49,724 nucleotides of DNA from SVQP01 sp045594705 (GCA_045594705.1 JAZNZB010000088.1:1-49724), one strand, 5' to 3'; shown: positions 6,178 through 15,621, counted from the first letter of the stretch. Program-made: numbers and translations. Notes: generated by a model not told the origin, from the sequence alone.

Positions 6178-8250
6178 TCAAATCTCCACCAATACCGCGT
6201 CTCTTGCGGGCACGGTGATCTGTTTGCCCTCCAGGATGCAGACCTCGTCCACGTCTCCCGGATTGACCAAGATCTGTGCGCACGTGCCGTCCTCAGCCTG
6301 CCATGCCGTAGAGTAAACGGTCGGAATGGCACAGGTGTGGCCGTACCATGCCATAAAAAATTCCTTTTGCCCGCACTCCACATCCTTTGCAGGGATCATG
6401 CGGCCTGCGTGCAGATACTTCCCTGCCTTCTCGCGGTAAAATTTGCAAAGGTTGGCCACAAGATCAAGTGCCTTATCTCTGTCAGGCAGGCGCGAGAAAT
6501 CGTGATTGCCCCAGTTGGTCATCAGCTGCCCGTCGGGCGTCATGACAAGGGTCATCAGATCCCCCGCCGCAAACGAATATCCCACGCGATAGCAAAGCGT
6601 ATCCTGATCGTTGCCGAACGGACAGGACACCTGATTGCCCATGAAATTGCGCAGATATTCGTGATACAGATACGCATACAGCGGCACAGGCGTACCGATG
6701 TGATAATTGAGCTCAAAGCGGTTGTCACTCATAAGCAAGTTGCCCATAAAAGGCTCTGCCGCTGCCGACTCGCAGCCAAGCAGCATGCCGCCCGCCTTGC
6801 CATTCCACTCGCTCAGCATTCTCTGCATATTCTTTGTCATCCACGCACCGGGCGCGGGGGGATGGCCGTGGTCGCGGCTATAACAGAAGTACTGCCCGCC
6901 TCCGTGATTCTGGTCAAGAATCTGCGCGTAATCAATGCCGCTTTCAAACAAGGGCTCGTATGCAGCCGCCAGAATTTTGTGTCCCACCTCGGACGCGGGA
7001 CAAATATCATATCCCTTTCTCTGCCCCGTGCAAATGCGGCTGATGGCCACCTTGCCGTCAGGGCCTGCGCACATGCCGCGCGTCAAATTCTCGCGCTTGC
7101 AGGTCTCGGTGCAGTCGTAATCGTCCACCAAGTTGCTTTTCAACGTATAGCCAAAGCCCGAGCAATACACGCCAAGCAAATCGCCCTGTGCGTGCAGCGC
7201 GTCCTTGAACTCGGTAAAATTCTCCACGCCACCAAAGGGCGGCCAAACGTAGGGCGGTGCCCAAGGAGCTGTGCCCTCCCAATGCATCAGCAGCACCAAA
7301 AGCTTTGTCTTGGCCTTGGACTTGATCTGCTCCAGAAGCGGCAGCGCGTTGGTATACGGAAAGAGCGCGTTGGGGGCCATTTCGTCCATATCGTGAATGC
7401 CGCGCACGCAATAGGTCACCACCAAGGGGCTTTCGGCATACCACGCGGGCAGCGCGGGATTTTCCTTGATCTTTTTGACTCGTGGCGGCAAATTTTGCTC
7501 AAACCACGCGCGGTAAAGCTCTGCAGCAGACTCCCATCGCCCGTCAATAGCCGTCCACACGATATCGTAATCCATGCAATAGTCCTGCCCGAAGTCCGTG
7601 CCGCAGAACAGTCGCATCTGCATGGTAATACCGCCATTCTCCGCATAAAAGCTGATGCCCTTGACACCGCGTGCTGTGTCGTGTGCGCCCAGATACAAGC
7701 CGACGTCCTCCCACAGATACGCCATCATCTGCGAGCAGATCATGTTGGGAAACACAGAATAGCATCCAAGGCTGGGATACTCGGGCTCCCAATGGCGGAA
7801 GTCGGTCATCTCTCTGTATTCGTTGTTGGAAATCAGCGCGCCCTCGTTGTAGGGCAACAGGATCTGCCCACCGTCGCCGTTTGAATTGTTTTCCTTAAGC
7901 GCAGGCAGGTTGACCAGCGGAAAATCGATCCACTCCACAAAATGCTCCGCATCAATGCCTTGCATGTCGGCGCGCCAAGCGGCACTTCCCTGTTTCTCTG
8001 CAAGATGCACGCGCACCGAAAGGTTGGCAATACCAAAGCCCGCATAAATCGCGCCGTCCTCAGTCTCGGTGCAAACGCCCGCATCGGTTGCACATAGCAC
8101 GGTGGCCGTGCCCTGTGCGTCACGCAAACGAAGCGCAAACAGCGGCGTGGGTGCGCATACGCGCTCGCACCCGCCAATACAAAGCGAGGTGATCCTTCCC
8201 GCGGCAAAGTCCACGGTCAAGACCATATTGGAAAGCTGCATGGTAAGCAT
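6178..8250 (-). CDS. DUF6259-like putative glycoside hydrolase
   Basis: A 690-residue protein without signal peptide or membrane segment, so probably cytoplasmic. The N-terminal part looks like a beta-sandwich (phrases such as LSNMVLTVDFAAGRITSL). The central part looks like a TIM barrel rich in aromatic and acidic residues, for example LLVLLMHWEG, LGVYCSGFGY, YAQILDQNHGGG and MLLGCESAAAEPF, as in glycosidase clan GH-D-like barrels. I believe it matches the DUF6259 family of carbohydrate-active proteins, but this is recognition, not a search. Candidate catalytic acids are Asp in ILDQNHGG and Glu in GCESAAAEP. The start is the ATG seven bases after AAGGAG (8258-8263). It has its own promoter, divergent from the acetyltransferase gene. 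Confidence 0.65.
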   Translation of the reverse strand: MLTMQLSNMVLTVDFAAGRITSLCIGGCERVCAPTPLFALRLRDAQGTATVLCATDAGVCTETEDGAIYAGFGIANLSVRVHLAEKQGSAAWRADMQGIDAEHFVEWIDFPLVNLPALKENNSNGDGGQILLPYNEGALISNNEYREMTDFRHWEPEYPSLGCYSVFPNMICSQMMAYLWEDVGLYLGAHDTARGVKGISFYAENGGITMQMRLFCGTDFGQDYCMDYDIVWTAIDGRWESAAELYRAWFEQNLPPRVKKIKENPALPAWYAESPLVVTYCVRGIHDMDEMAPNALFPYTNALPLLEQIKSKAKTKLLVLLMHWEGTAPWAPPYVWPPFGGVENFTEFKDALHAQGDLLGVYCSGFGYTLKSNLVDDYDCTETCKRENLTRGMCAGPDGKVAISRICTGQRKGYDICPASEVGHKILAAAYEPLFESGIDYAQILDQNHGGGQYFCYSRDHGHPPAPGAWMTKNMQRMLSEWNGKAGGMLLGCESAAAEPFMGNLLMSDNRFELNYHIGTPVPLYAYLYHEYLRNFMGNQVSCPFGNDQDTLCYRVGYSFAAGDLMTLVMTPDGQLMTNWGNHDFSRLPDRDKALDLVANLCKFYREKAGKYLHAGRMIPAKDVECGQKEFFMAWYGHTCAIPTVYSTAWQAEDGTCAQILVNPGDVDEVCILEGKQITVPARDAVLVEI

Positions 8251-8284
8251 ATTCTTCTCCTTCATTCGGGAATTTTCTGATTGT

Positions 8285-8313
8285 ATTATACCACAATCAA
8301 CGCAGCTTTGCAA
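8285..8313 (-). promoter_or_regulatory. Promoter of the DUF6259-like gene
   Basis: -35 TTGCAA (8313-8308), 17-base spacer, -10 TATAAT (8290-8285) on the minus strand. It is back to back with the plus-strand promoter at 8322-8350, so the two genes could share a regulator in the 8-base space between them, though no operator is visible. Confidence 0.8.
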
Positions 8314-8321
8314 TCATGCTC

Positions 8322-8350
8322 TTGTAAATTCTGCATTTTTGTGCTATACT
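8322..8350 (+). promoter_or_regulatory. Promoter of the hexapeptide acetyltransferase gene
   Basis: -35 TTGTAA (8322-8327), 17-base spacer, -10 TATACT (8345-8350), 43 bases before the ATG. Confidence 0.75.
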
Positions 8351-8393
8351 TAGAAAAAGAGCAACACCATTCCAATGTGACAAAAGGAGCTTT

Positions 8394-9014
8394 ATGAACA
8401 ACGTAGAACGCAGAGACGCAGAAATGCTTTACATGTTTGACAAGGATACCGCAGCGCAGATGAAGCAGGCACGCCTGCTTCTCAATACGCTCAACAAAGC
8501 AGATTACACCGACTATGCGACCATTCGCGCAACAGTCAAGGAATTGCTTGGCGGATCGGACGACACCACCATGATCAATCCGCCCTTTTATTGCGACTAC
8601 GGACGCAACATTTTCGTTGGCAAAAACTTTTTTGCCAACTTCAACTGTACCATTCTGGACGTGGCGCGCGTCACCATTGGCGACAATTGCTTTCTCGCCC
8701 CCGGTGTGGGCATTTATACCGCAGGTCACCCCATCCATCCCGAGATCCGCAACACGGGCTATGAATACGGCATCGGCATCACGATCGGCGACAACGTGTG
8801 GATCGGTGCGCAAAGCGTGATCTGTCCCGGTGTGCATATTGGAAACAACGTGGTCATCGGCGCGGGCAGCGTAGTCACGCACGACATCCCCGATATGTGC
8901 GTTGCCGCAGGCAATCCCTGCCGCGTCATTCGCCCCATCACGGATGAAGATAAGCTGTACTATTTCAAGAAAAGACGGATCGATCCCGAGATCAAGGAAA
9001 TCTTGAAGCAATAA
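8394..9014 (+). CDS. Maltose/galactoside O-acetyltransferase-like protein
   Basis: A 206-residue cytoplasmic enzyme of the left-handed beta-helix (hexapeptide repeat) acetyltransferase family, which transfers acetyl from acetyl-CoA to sugar hydroxyls. The helical Maa N-terminal domain (residues 5-52) is followed by INPPFYCDYGRNIFVGKNFFANFNC, isoleucine-patch repeats (VTIGDNCFLAPGVGI, ITIGDNVWIGA, VHIGNNVVIGAGSVV) and the catalytic loop TAGHPIHP with His112 and His115. The RBS is AAGGAG with a rather short spacer of four bases. It is monocistronic, with its own promoter and a strong terminator. Sugar specificity cannot be read from sequence. Confidence 0.9.
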   Translation: MNNVERRDAEMLYMFDKDTAAQMKQARLLLNTLNKADYTDYATIRATVKELLGGSDDTTMINPPFYCDYGRNIFVGKNFFANFNCTILDVARVTIGDNCFLAPGVGIYTAGHPIHPEIRNTGYEYGIGITIGDNVWIGAQSVICPGVHIGNNVVIGAGSVVTHDIPDMCVAAGNPCRVIRPITDEDKLYYFKKRRIDPEIKEILKQ

Positions 9015-9017
9015 AGT

Positions 9018-9050
9018 CAGGAGCCCTGCATTTGCAGGGCTCCTGTTTTT
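9018..9050 (+). terminator. Strong terminator between convergent genes
   Basis: A perfect 12-bp stem (CAGGAGCCCTGC / GCAGGGCTCCTG) with four-base loop ATTT and then five Ts. On the minus strand the same stem is followed by a weaker T-rich run (GACTTTATT), so it may serve both the acetyltransferase and the XRE gene. Confidence 0.92.
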
Positions 9051-9868
9051 CACATTTGAGTTCCAAGCAGCTGCTCGATCTCTTTTCTCTGCTCGCTTGT
9101 GTAGTCGTAGACCGTGGCACTAAACCACTTGTCCTCCAAAAAATCCTGCTTGAAGGCGTCCATGACCCCAAGCGCAATGCGCCATTGCGTGCGCGCCTTG
9201 TCCTCTTCTCCCTGCTCGCGCAAGCGTTTGCCTGCGATAATCAGCATGCAAATCAGATCCTCGGCACAAATGTTCTTGTGCTTTTGTGCAGATTCGTAGC
9301 TGACCTCGCCATCCAACAGCGATGCCATCAGCTCCAGCTTTGAAAAATAGATCTCGGGGATCAGCTCCAGCGTGGGCGCGATCAACGCGTCCTGTCCCGT
9401 CTCCTTATAGCATTCCGCCAAAATGCGGCAGGCGTCGTATTTGACGTCGTCCTGCTTTGTGGACTCGATCAGCGTCTTGCAAAGGCTGATGACCTCGTCC
9501 GCACACGTCTTGTAATCCATAGTGTACAGGAGATTGTTGAGGATGATATCATTCCCCGGGAATCTCTGCAGACCCTCGCGCAGGATTTGCTCCGATCTTT
9601 CCGGATCGTCAAAGCGATACTTATACGCCTCGTGGCAAATTTTCTCTACTTGCTTTTCGGTCTCAAACAAGTTAAAATCAAACAACTCGTCGGTGGAAAC
9701 CCCGAAAAACGACGCGATGGCGGGGATCATGGTCACGTCGGGCATGGTATAGCCATTCTCCCACTTCGAAACCGCCTGAAACGACACGCCAAGATAATTG
9801 GCAAACACCTCTTGCGAAATATTCTTCTGCTTTCTGAGTGACTTGATTTTCTCTCCAAGCTTTATCAT
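9050..9868 (-). CDS. XRE-family transcriptional regulator with C-terminal helical repeat domain
   Basis: A 272-residue protein. The Cro/C1-type helix-turn-helix occupies about residues 5-60 (EKIKSLRKQKNISQEVFANYLGV, then SFQAVSKWENGYTMPD). The rest is an all-helical region with TPR-like spacing (for example ERSEQILREGLQRFPGNDIILNNLLY), which in such regulators often senses a peptide or protein partner. The start is the ATG five bases after GGAGG (9874-9878). It is divergent from the GH3 lipoprotein gene, sharing a 270-base region with two opposite promoters, and so could regulate that gene. This is inference. Confidence 0.85.
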   Translation of the reverse strand: MIKLGEKIKSLRKQKNISQEVFANYLGVSFQAVSKWENGYTMPDVTMIPAIASFFGVSTDELFDFNLFETEKQVEKICHEAYKYRFDDPERSEQILREGLQRFPGNDIILNNLLYTMDYKTCADEVISLCKTLIESTKQDDVKYDACRILAECYKETGQDALIAPTLELIPEIYFSKLELMASLLDGEVSYESAQKHKNICAEDLICMLIIAGKRLREQGEEDKARTQWRIALGVMDAFKQDFLEDKWFSATVYDYTSEQRKEIEQLLGTQM

Positions 9869-9913
9869 ATTAACCTCCAAATATTATTTTGGATCAGCGC
9901 TTATCCTGTCTCT

Positions 9914-9941
9914 ATTATAGCAAAGATACGAAGAAAAGCAA
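9914..9941 (-). promoter_or_regulatory. Promoter of the XRE regulator gene
   Basis: -10 TATAAT (9919-9914) with -35 TTGCTT (9941-9936) and a 16-base spacer on the minus strand. Confidence 0.65.
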
Positions 9942-10069
9942 TAACGCATTTTGAGAGAATTTTTCCCCTGCGGGTTGAAATTGGCTTTGTATCAGTATTT
10001 TGATTCATTGCAACAGCACGGTGAACGAGTTCATCATTTCCATAGCCGCACGAATTTTCATCTTCGCCC

Positions 10070-10098
10070 TTGCGTTTTTTCCGTCGATCAGTTATAAT
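10070..10098 (+). promoter_or_regulatory. Promoter of the GH3 lipoprotein gene
   Basis: -35 TTGCGT (10070-10075), 17-base spacer, -10 TATAAT (10093-10098), 50 bases before the ATG. Confidence 0.7.
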
Positions 10099-10148
10099 AA
10101 GATTATTAACTATCATTAACGCAATGACAGCCGAACGGGAGGTACTTT

Positions 10149-13100
10149 ATGTCACGTCATTTTTATCAATGCTTGTGTCTGCTTTTAGCCGCCCTGATGC
10201 TTTGCTCTCTGCTTGCTTCGTGTAAGCAAAAGCCCATGGACGAGACAGACTCCACAGAGCAGACCAACGAAACCATCAGCGACCCGGAGACTGAGCAAAT
10301 AACCGAGCCCGTGTGCGCGCTCTCGCTGCGCGCCTTGCGTCTGACGCTTGAGGGAAACGCATATAAGCTGACGCTTGACTGCACCGTCTCTGACGGCAGT
10401 ACGGGCGGCAAGATTTCATGCGAGCTGACCCGAGGCGAGGATGTGATTGCCGAGCAAGAAGCTGACGCTAAGTCCGGCACATTGGAAATTTCACTGGATT
10501 GCCCCGAGGACGCAATCAGCGATTCCCTTTTGCTGCTTGTGGACGCCACGGATGCAAACGGCCTTGCCGCCACCTCCCTCTCTCTCCCCATCAAGGCCGG
10601 GCTTGTACAGCTGAACGCGGACAGCATTGATTGCGTGGTGGCCGCCATGACGCTTGAGGAAAAAGCACACTTGGTCACAGGCACAGGGAACCCCTTGATG
10701 CCGGGTGCATCGGGCAGTACGTATCCCATCGAACGCCTGGGCATTCCCTCTGTGACCGTCAACGACGGCCCTGCAGGCCTGCGCTACGACACGACCGTTT
10801 GGTATCCCTCTGTCATCAACGTCTCCTCCTCGTGGGATCCCACACTGGCCGCACAAATCGGTACGGCTATGGGCAAGGATACGCTTGTCAAGGATATTGA
10901 CGTGATCTTGGCCCCCGGCATGAATATTCAGAAAAACGTACTGGGCGGCAGAAACTTTGAATACTGCTCCGAGGACCCCATTCTGACCGCCTTGATGGCA
11001 ACTGCCTACACAAACGGCATTCAATCCACGGGCGTGGGCGTCTCACTCAAGCACTTCGCCGCCAACAACCAGGAAACCTCCCGCGGCAACGTCAGTGCGA
11101 ACGTGACCGAACGTGCACTGCGCGAGATCTATCTCAAGGCGTTTGGCATCGCGATGCGCGAGTCCGATCCCTTTACAATCATGTCCTGCTACAACTTGGT
11201 TAACGGCACGCGCGTAGCCACTTCACACGACCTGCTGACCACTTATCTGCGCGGCGAATGCGGCTTTGACGGTATGGTCATGTCCGACTGGGGTTCGGGC
11301 GGCTCAGTGGTGGAAAAGGTGAACGCGGGCAACGATATCAACATGCCCGGCAGCGCGGACGATCCCGCACTGATCATTGCCGCCGCAAATGACGGCTCGC
11401 TCAACCTTACTATGCTGGATAAAGCTTGCGCAAATATTCTCAGACTTGCGGTCAAGTCCCCCGTCTTTACCGGCATAGAAGGCACCAAAAACATTGACTT
11501 TTCGGAACACGGCTCTCTTTCTGCCGAAGCAGCACCCCAGACGATGGTACTTCTGCAAAACGACGGAACGCTGCCGCTTGATTCCAAGCAGACACTGGCC
11601 ATCTTTGGCAACGGTGCGTATGCTACCGTTTACGGCGGTGCGGGCTCAGGCTCTGTCACTGCCAAAAAGCCGGTTTCGATTGCCGAGGGACTGAACAGCT
11701 CCGATGCTTTTGACGTGTACAATTTCAAATCCAATCCGTTCAAAAACGCGCCCGAGCATTCCGCTCTTGACGCCTCGCTTGACGTCGAGGTCAGCGCAGC
11801 CTACGCCGAAGAGTGCGCAGAGGCGGCTGATACAGCCGTCATTGTGATCTCGCGCGGCTCGACCGAGGGGGCGGACAGACACGAGGGTGTGGGAGACTTC
11901 TTGTTGAACAAAACCGAATCCGACATGATCGAGCGCGTATGCAACGCTTTCCACGCAAAGGGGAAAAAGGTGATCGTGCTGCTCAACACGGGCTCTCCCA
12001 TCGAAGTGCTCTCCTGGAGGGACAAGGCAGACGCCATTCTCTGGACCGGCTTTGCGGGTGAAAAAACGGGTACGGCTGTGGCCGAGGTGCTTTGCGGCAA
12101 TGCAAATCCCTGCGCCAAGACCACCATCACCTGGCCCGAAACCTATTTCTCTACTCCCGCTTCGCAATTCTTTCCCGGTACCAACACCGACACCTGCTAC
12201 TACGAGGATATTTACGTCGGCTACCGTTATTATTCCACCTTTGGCGTGGACGTTGCCTATCCATTTGGCTACGGCCTTTCCTATACTGAATTTGAGTACT
12301 CCGATTTCGACGTACAGGCACAATCGGACGGCACGCTGACGGCTACCTGCACCGTGACCAACACAGGCAAGGCAGCAGGCCGCGAGATCGTGCAGATCTA
12401 CGTCTCCAAGCCCGAAACGCTGATGGAGCAGGCTGCGCTGGAGCTTGCGGGCTTTGCCAAGACCGCATTGCTTGCCCCGGGGCAGAGCGAACAGGTCACC
12501 GTGCATATCACGACCGATGCACTGGAAAGCTATGACACCCGGGGCAGTCGCTACGTCATTGACGGCGGCAGCTACACCTTCTCGCTGGCTGCGTCCGCAA
12601 CCGATATCAAGGCGACTTCGATGCTGACGATCGCCCCCGCCGTGCTGCGCGACGTAACCAACATATCAACCCCGGACTGTGAATTTGATTACATTCAAAA
12701 AGCCACCTACACCGTCCCCGTACCCAAGCCGCCAAGAGAAAATTTAGCGCTTGGCAAGCAGGCATTTGACAACGGTCATGAAAACGACAGTCTGACCGCC
12801 AACTTTGCCGTGGATGGCATTCCCTCCACGCGCTGGAGCGGTCTTGGATGCACCGAAGCCATTCATATCTTTTCTGTAGATCTTGGCAAGACCTACGAGA
12901 TCGGCGAGATCAATATTGCTTGGGAATCGATCTACGCCCCCTTCACGGTGTCCGTCTCCAATGACGGCAAGACCTACACGCAGATGGGCGTTTTCACGCA
13001 GGACGCTTTGACAGGTGCATGCATTCTCAACCTGTACGGTCAGAGCGCACGCTTTATCAAGATCAGCGTGCCCAAGGGGAATTACGTTTCAATCTATGAG

Positions 13101-13526
13101 CTGCGCGTATACGAGGCCACCGAGCAGGATAAGCAAAACGCCCCCGAGCAGCAGGTCAAGGAAAATCTTGCCTTGAACAAGCCTGTCACTGCTACCAATC
13201 ACGAAGGCACGTATCTCGCCCAATACGCGGTAGACGGCAACCTCGAAACCCGTTGGGGCTCTCTTCCCTCCGGTCAGGCCTGGCTGCAGGTGGATCTGGA
13301 AGAGATCGTCCACTTCAACGAGTTGACGCTGTTACTGGAATCCGCCTGGGTCCCCTACCGCATCGAGATCTCGACCGACGGACAGACCTACGCCACCATC
13401 TACAACGGCAACAAGGACGAGCTGTTCCTGACACTGACTGAGCTCGACGCCGACGCCCGCTACGTCAGATTCTGGCGCGAGGGCGAGAACTGGTTCAGCA
13501 TCATCGAGCTGGAAATTTACGAATAA
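10149..13526 (+). CDS. Lipoprotein GH3 glycosidase with two F5/8-type (CBM32-like) domains
   Basis: A 1125-residue surface enzyme. Residues 1-25 form a lipoprotein signal (LLASC, lipidated Cys25). The GH3 N-terminal barrel follows at about 165-400 (TLEEKAHLVTG, VNDGPAGLR, SLKHFAANNQE) with predicted nucleophile Asp380 in MVMSDWG. The GH3 C-terminal domain (about 460-690) contains STEGADR, where Glu573 is the likely acid/base. A fibronectin-III-like domain covers 715-830. Two discoidin-type carbohydrate-binding domains begin NLALGKQAF (865) and NLALNKPVT (1006). GH3 enzymes remove terminal beta-linked glucose, xylose or similar sugars; the true substrate is unknown. The RBS is GGGAGGT. It lies divergent from an XRE regulator, a plausible controller. 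Confidence 0.93.
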   Translation: MSRHFYQCLCLLLAALMLCSLLASCKQKPMDETDSTEQTNETISDPETEQITEPVCALSLRALRLTLEGNAYKLTLDCTVSDGSTGGKISCELTRGEDVIAEQEADAKSGTLEISLDCPEDAISDSLLLLVDATDANGLAATSLSLPIKAGLVQLNADSIDCVVAAMTLEEKAHLVTGTGNPLMPGASGSTYPIERLGIPSVTVNDGPAGLRYDTTVWYPSVINVSSSWDPTLAAQIGTAMGKDTLVKDIDVILAPGMNIQKNVLGGRNFEYCSEDPILTALMATAYTNGIQSTGVGVSLKHFAANNQETSRGNVSANVTERALREIYLKAFGIAMRESDPFTIMSCYNLVNGTRVATSHDLLTTYLRGECGFDGMVMSDWGSGGSVVEKVNAGNDINMPGSADDPALIIAAANDGSLNLTMLDKACANILRLAVKSPVFTGIEGTKNIDFSEHGSLSAEAAPQTMVLLQNDGTLPLDSKQTLAIFGNGAYATVYGGAGSGSVTAKKPVSIAEGLNSSDAFDVYNFKSNPFKNAPEHSALDASLDVEVSAAYAEECAEAADTAVIVISRGSTEGADRHEGVGDFLLNKTESDMIERVCNAFHAKGKKVIVLLNTGSPIEVLSWRDKADAILWTGFAGEKTGTAVAEVLCGNANPCAKTTITWPETYFSTPASQFFPGTNTDTCYYEDIYVGYRYYSTFGVDVAYPFGYGLSYTEFEYSDFDVQAQSDGTLTATCTVTNTGKAAGREIVQIYVSKPETLMEQAALELAGFAKTALLAPGQSEQVTVHITTDALESYDTRGSRYVIDGGSYTFSLAASATDIKATSMLTIAPAVLRDVTNISTPDCEFDYIQKATYTVPVPKPPRENLALGKQAFDNGHENDSLTANFAVDGIPSTRWSGLGCTEAIHIFSVDLGKTYEIGEINIAWESIYAPFTVSVSNDGKTYTQMGVFTQDALTGACILNLYGQSARFIKISVPKGNYVSIYELRVYEATEQDKQNAPEQQVKENLALNKPVTATNHEGTYLAQYAVDGNLETRWGSLPSGQAWLQVDLEEIVHFNELTLLLESAWVPYRIEISTDGQTYATIYNGNKDELFLTLTELDADARYVRFWREGENWFSIIELEIYE

Positions 13527-13527
13527 A

Positions 13528-13849
13528 TAAAAAACAGCCCGATAGGGCTGAGGAATAAGCGGAGTTTTCGCACGGGGATTGTCTGATGAGCAGTCTCCGT
13601 GCTCGCTTTTCTCGTAAAAAACACCTATCGCAGGGGACGGCGCCCCGCCCTACATAAACAAATCTTTTCGTAATGCAATAAGTTCCATGTGCCTGCCCGG
13701 GACGTCGAGGGCGCCGTCCCCTGCAAATGCAAATCTATGAGGGGGAACAAGGCTTTTCATAAAAAACAATGACCGTATCACTTGGATACGGTCATTGTTT
13801 TATGCGTATTTTAACGCTTATTCCTCAGCCCCATCGGACTGTTTTTTTA
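13528..13849. repeat. Nested inverted-repeat island between convergent genes
   Basis: This gene-free spacer of about 340 bases is almost wholly made of inverted repeats. The outer arms (13528-13561 and 13815-13849) match over about 34 bases with two substitutions and one extra A. Inside them are a hairpin near 13570-13602 (GCACGGGGA / TCTCCGTGC), 16-bp arms GCAGGGGACGGCGCCC (13630-13645) matched at 13709-13724, and a 17-bp-stem hairpin at 13763-13801. No open frame is credible. Confidence 0.8.
13763..13801 (+). terminator. 17-bp hairpin terminator inside the repeat island
   Basis: Arms AAAACAATGACCGTATC and GATACGGTCATTGTTTT around a five-base loop. The A and T runs make it a bidirectional terminator candidate for the GH3 gene (plus) and the CBM9-like gene (minus). 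The right outer arm (GGACTGTTTTTTT) could give a second plus-strand stop. Confidence 0.65.
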
Positions 13850-13863
13850 TTAAATACCGGAAA

Positions 13864-15459
13864 TCAATCCTTCTTTTTAACGACAAATGCCACACCGATC
13901 AGTGCAACAACTGCAAATGCACCGCCAACGATCCCTTTGCAGCCGGACTTTTCAGCCTCGGTGGAAACCTCTTCGGAGGGTGCCTCGGTCTGTGCCTCGG
14001 TGGTAGGAGCCTCGGTGGTGGGCTCTTCGGTTGTAGGCTCCTCGGTGGTCTCGGTAGCCTCTCTGTCTGCCTCGTACTCGGGAATATCCCAAGGATCCTC
14101 ACGATAGAACTTGATCCATGCAATGTCAACAGACTCACCGGCAATGCCTGTGGTGTTTACAAACGGAACAATGCCCAAGGATACGATCCAGTCCTGCCAA
14201 TGCTCTTCACTGCTCATTTCAATGTACAGGTAGTGCCACTGACCGTCAGCCTTCACGGTTTCGAATGCAGTAGCATCCAGATCATATTCCTTCAAAGACG
14301 TGGACTTATAAATAATACCCATCTCATTTGCCTTGGTCGAGGTGGTGCGATACTTGATCACAACAAACTTGGTCTCGCTGCTTACGCTGACGGGATACTT
14401 GTTACCGTAAACGTACGCTTCATCACCGGTTGCAGTAATTCTCATGAAGCTCTCGTCACCCTCGGTGACCTTTTCAATGGTTGCGTTGTTGCCGGAGAAG
14501 GTGTCGATCGCGTCATCCTGCGACAAAACGACAAAATCACGCAGATCGTATTCCTTGTCGATCTCACTGATCTCTACGCGGTCCTCGATCGGAACCTCAA
14601 CGCCATCGGGCAGACCGTCAAAGGTAATGGTTGCAAAATACTGTGCAGCTTTGTTGGACTGCGAACCGCCGATACCGTGACAGAAGGACACCTGCTTACA
14701 TCTGAGGTTATCGCCGTCGCCGCCAACGCTGAGCAGCCAGCACATTCTTGCCTGGTCGCCGTTCTGAACGGTTTCGTCCATATCCAATGCCAGCTGAAGA
14801 TTGATTCTGAATTCAATGGTCAATCTCTTGGTGGTCTCGTTGTATTCACCTGCAACGTCCTTGGTATCATCGGGAATGTAGTTGCCCAACCACTTGGTGG
14901 TCACACCGGTGTTGCCATCGGGGTTGATACCAAAGCCGGTCTCGCTGAACTGTCCGTATTCTGCATCTGCCTGTCCAAGGCCGAACTGCACCGCAGTGCA
15001 AGCATACAGGTAAGAAGCACCGTGCACGCTGGGATCGCAGAAATAACCGTCAAAGCAGTCCATATTGAACGCCATGTACAGATACTGGCCGTCCCATCCC
15101 CAATATGCATCAAAGAAGCCGGGCTTGGCAGCATCCAGGAATGCGTAGAATTCTTCAACCGAATTCTGGCCGTTGTTGGTACGCATCGAATAGGTCAGAT
15201 ACTCTTCAAAATTTTCAAATCTTTCGTACTCACCTACGTTGATCTTACCGTCCAACGCGGGCGTTACGGGAAGGTACGGAACAGTCCACTTGGTAGAAGC
15301 AATACCGGCTTCACTGTCGTAAATCTCGTCGATCTTTGCTGCTTCATGCTCATAGTAATCCGCCTGATTGATATAATCATACTCTGCAGCAGAAATAGTC
15401 AGTGCCAGAACGGACAGCAGCATTGCAGCCAGCACCAACAGGGAGAGTGTCTTTTTCAT
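13864..15459 (-). CDS. Secreted membrane-anchored protein with CBM9-like/DOMON-type domain
   Basis: A 531-residue surface protein. The signal peptide covers about residues 1-24 (LLVLAAMLLSVLALTISAA). The region from about 45 to 265 begins VTPALDGKINVGEYERF, typical of carbohydrate-binding family 9-like domains, with MAFNMDCFDGYF and a FRINLQLALDMDE-type strand. A second beta-rich domain follows (about 285-450) with FVVIKYRTTS and GQWHYLYIEMS. A Thr/Glu/Pro linker (TTEEPTTEEP repeats, about 460-500) leads to a C-terminal membrane helix (about 507-527) ending KKKD. There is no LPXTG, so anchoring is by the helix. The RBS is GAGGTA. It has its own perfect promoter. A sugar-binding role is inferred. 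Confidence 0.75.
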   Translation of the reverse strand: MKKTLSLLVLAAMLLSVLALTISAAEYDYINQADYYEHEAAKIDEIYDSEAGIASTKWTVPYLPVTPALDGKINVGEYERFENFEEYLTYSMRTNNGQNSVEEFYAFLDAAKPGFFDAYWGWDGQYLYMAFNMDCFDGYFCDPSVHGASYLYACTAVQFGLGQADAEYGQFSETGFGINPDGNTGVTTKWLGNYIPDDTKDVAGEYNETTKRLTIEFRINLQLALDMDETVQNGDQARMCWLLSVGGDGDNLRCKQVSFCHGIGGSQSNKAAQYFATITFDGLPDGVEVPIEDRVEISEIDKEYDLRDFVVLSQDDAIDTFSGNNATIEKVTEGDESFMRITATGDEAYVYGNKYPVSVSSETKFVVIKYRTTSTKANEMGIIYKSTSLKEYDLDATAFETVKADGQWHYLYIEMSSEEHWQDWIVSLGIVPFVNTTGIAGESVDIAWIKFYREDPWDIPEYEADREATETTEEPTTEEPTTEAPTTEAQTEAPSEEVSTEAEKSGCKGIVGGAFAVVALIGVAFVVKKKD

Positions 15460-15503
15460 ATTGTCTTACCTCTTTTCTGTATTCGGATTGCTCCGTTGCG
15501 TTC

Positions 15504-15532
15504 ATTATACATGAAGAAAACTGCTCTGTCAA
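15504..15532 (-). promoter_or_regulatory. Sigma-A promoter of the CBM9-like gene
   Basis: Perfect TTGACA (15532-15527), 17-base spacer, TATAAT (15509-15504). Confidence 0.88.
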
Positions 15533-15621
15533 CGCAAAACATGGATTTTCGGCATATTGGCTAACTATTTTCCGTTTTTTTGGACTACTTCACCAACCCC
15601 AAAAAGCCGCATAAAACAAAC

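Noticed and set aside
13528..13849. Full insertion sequence between the inverted repeats
   Set aside because: The interior is only about 250 bases with no transposase frame; at most it is a non-autonomous element.
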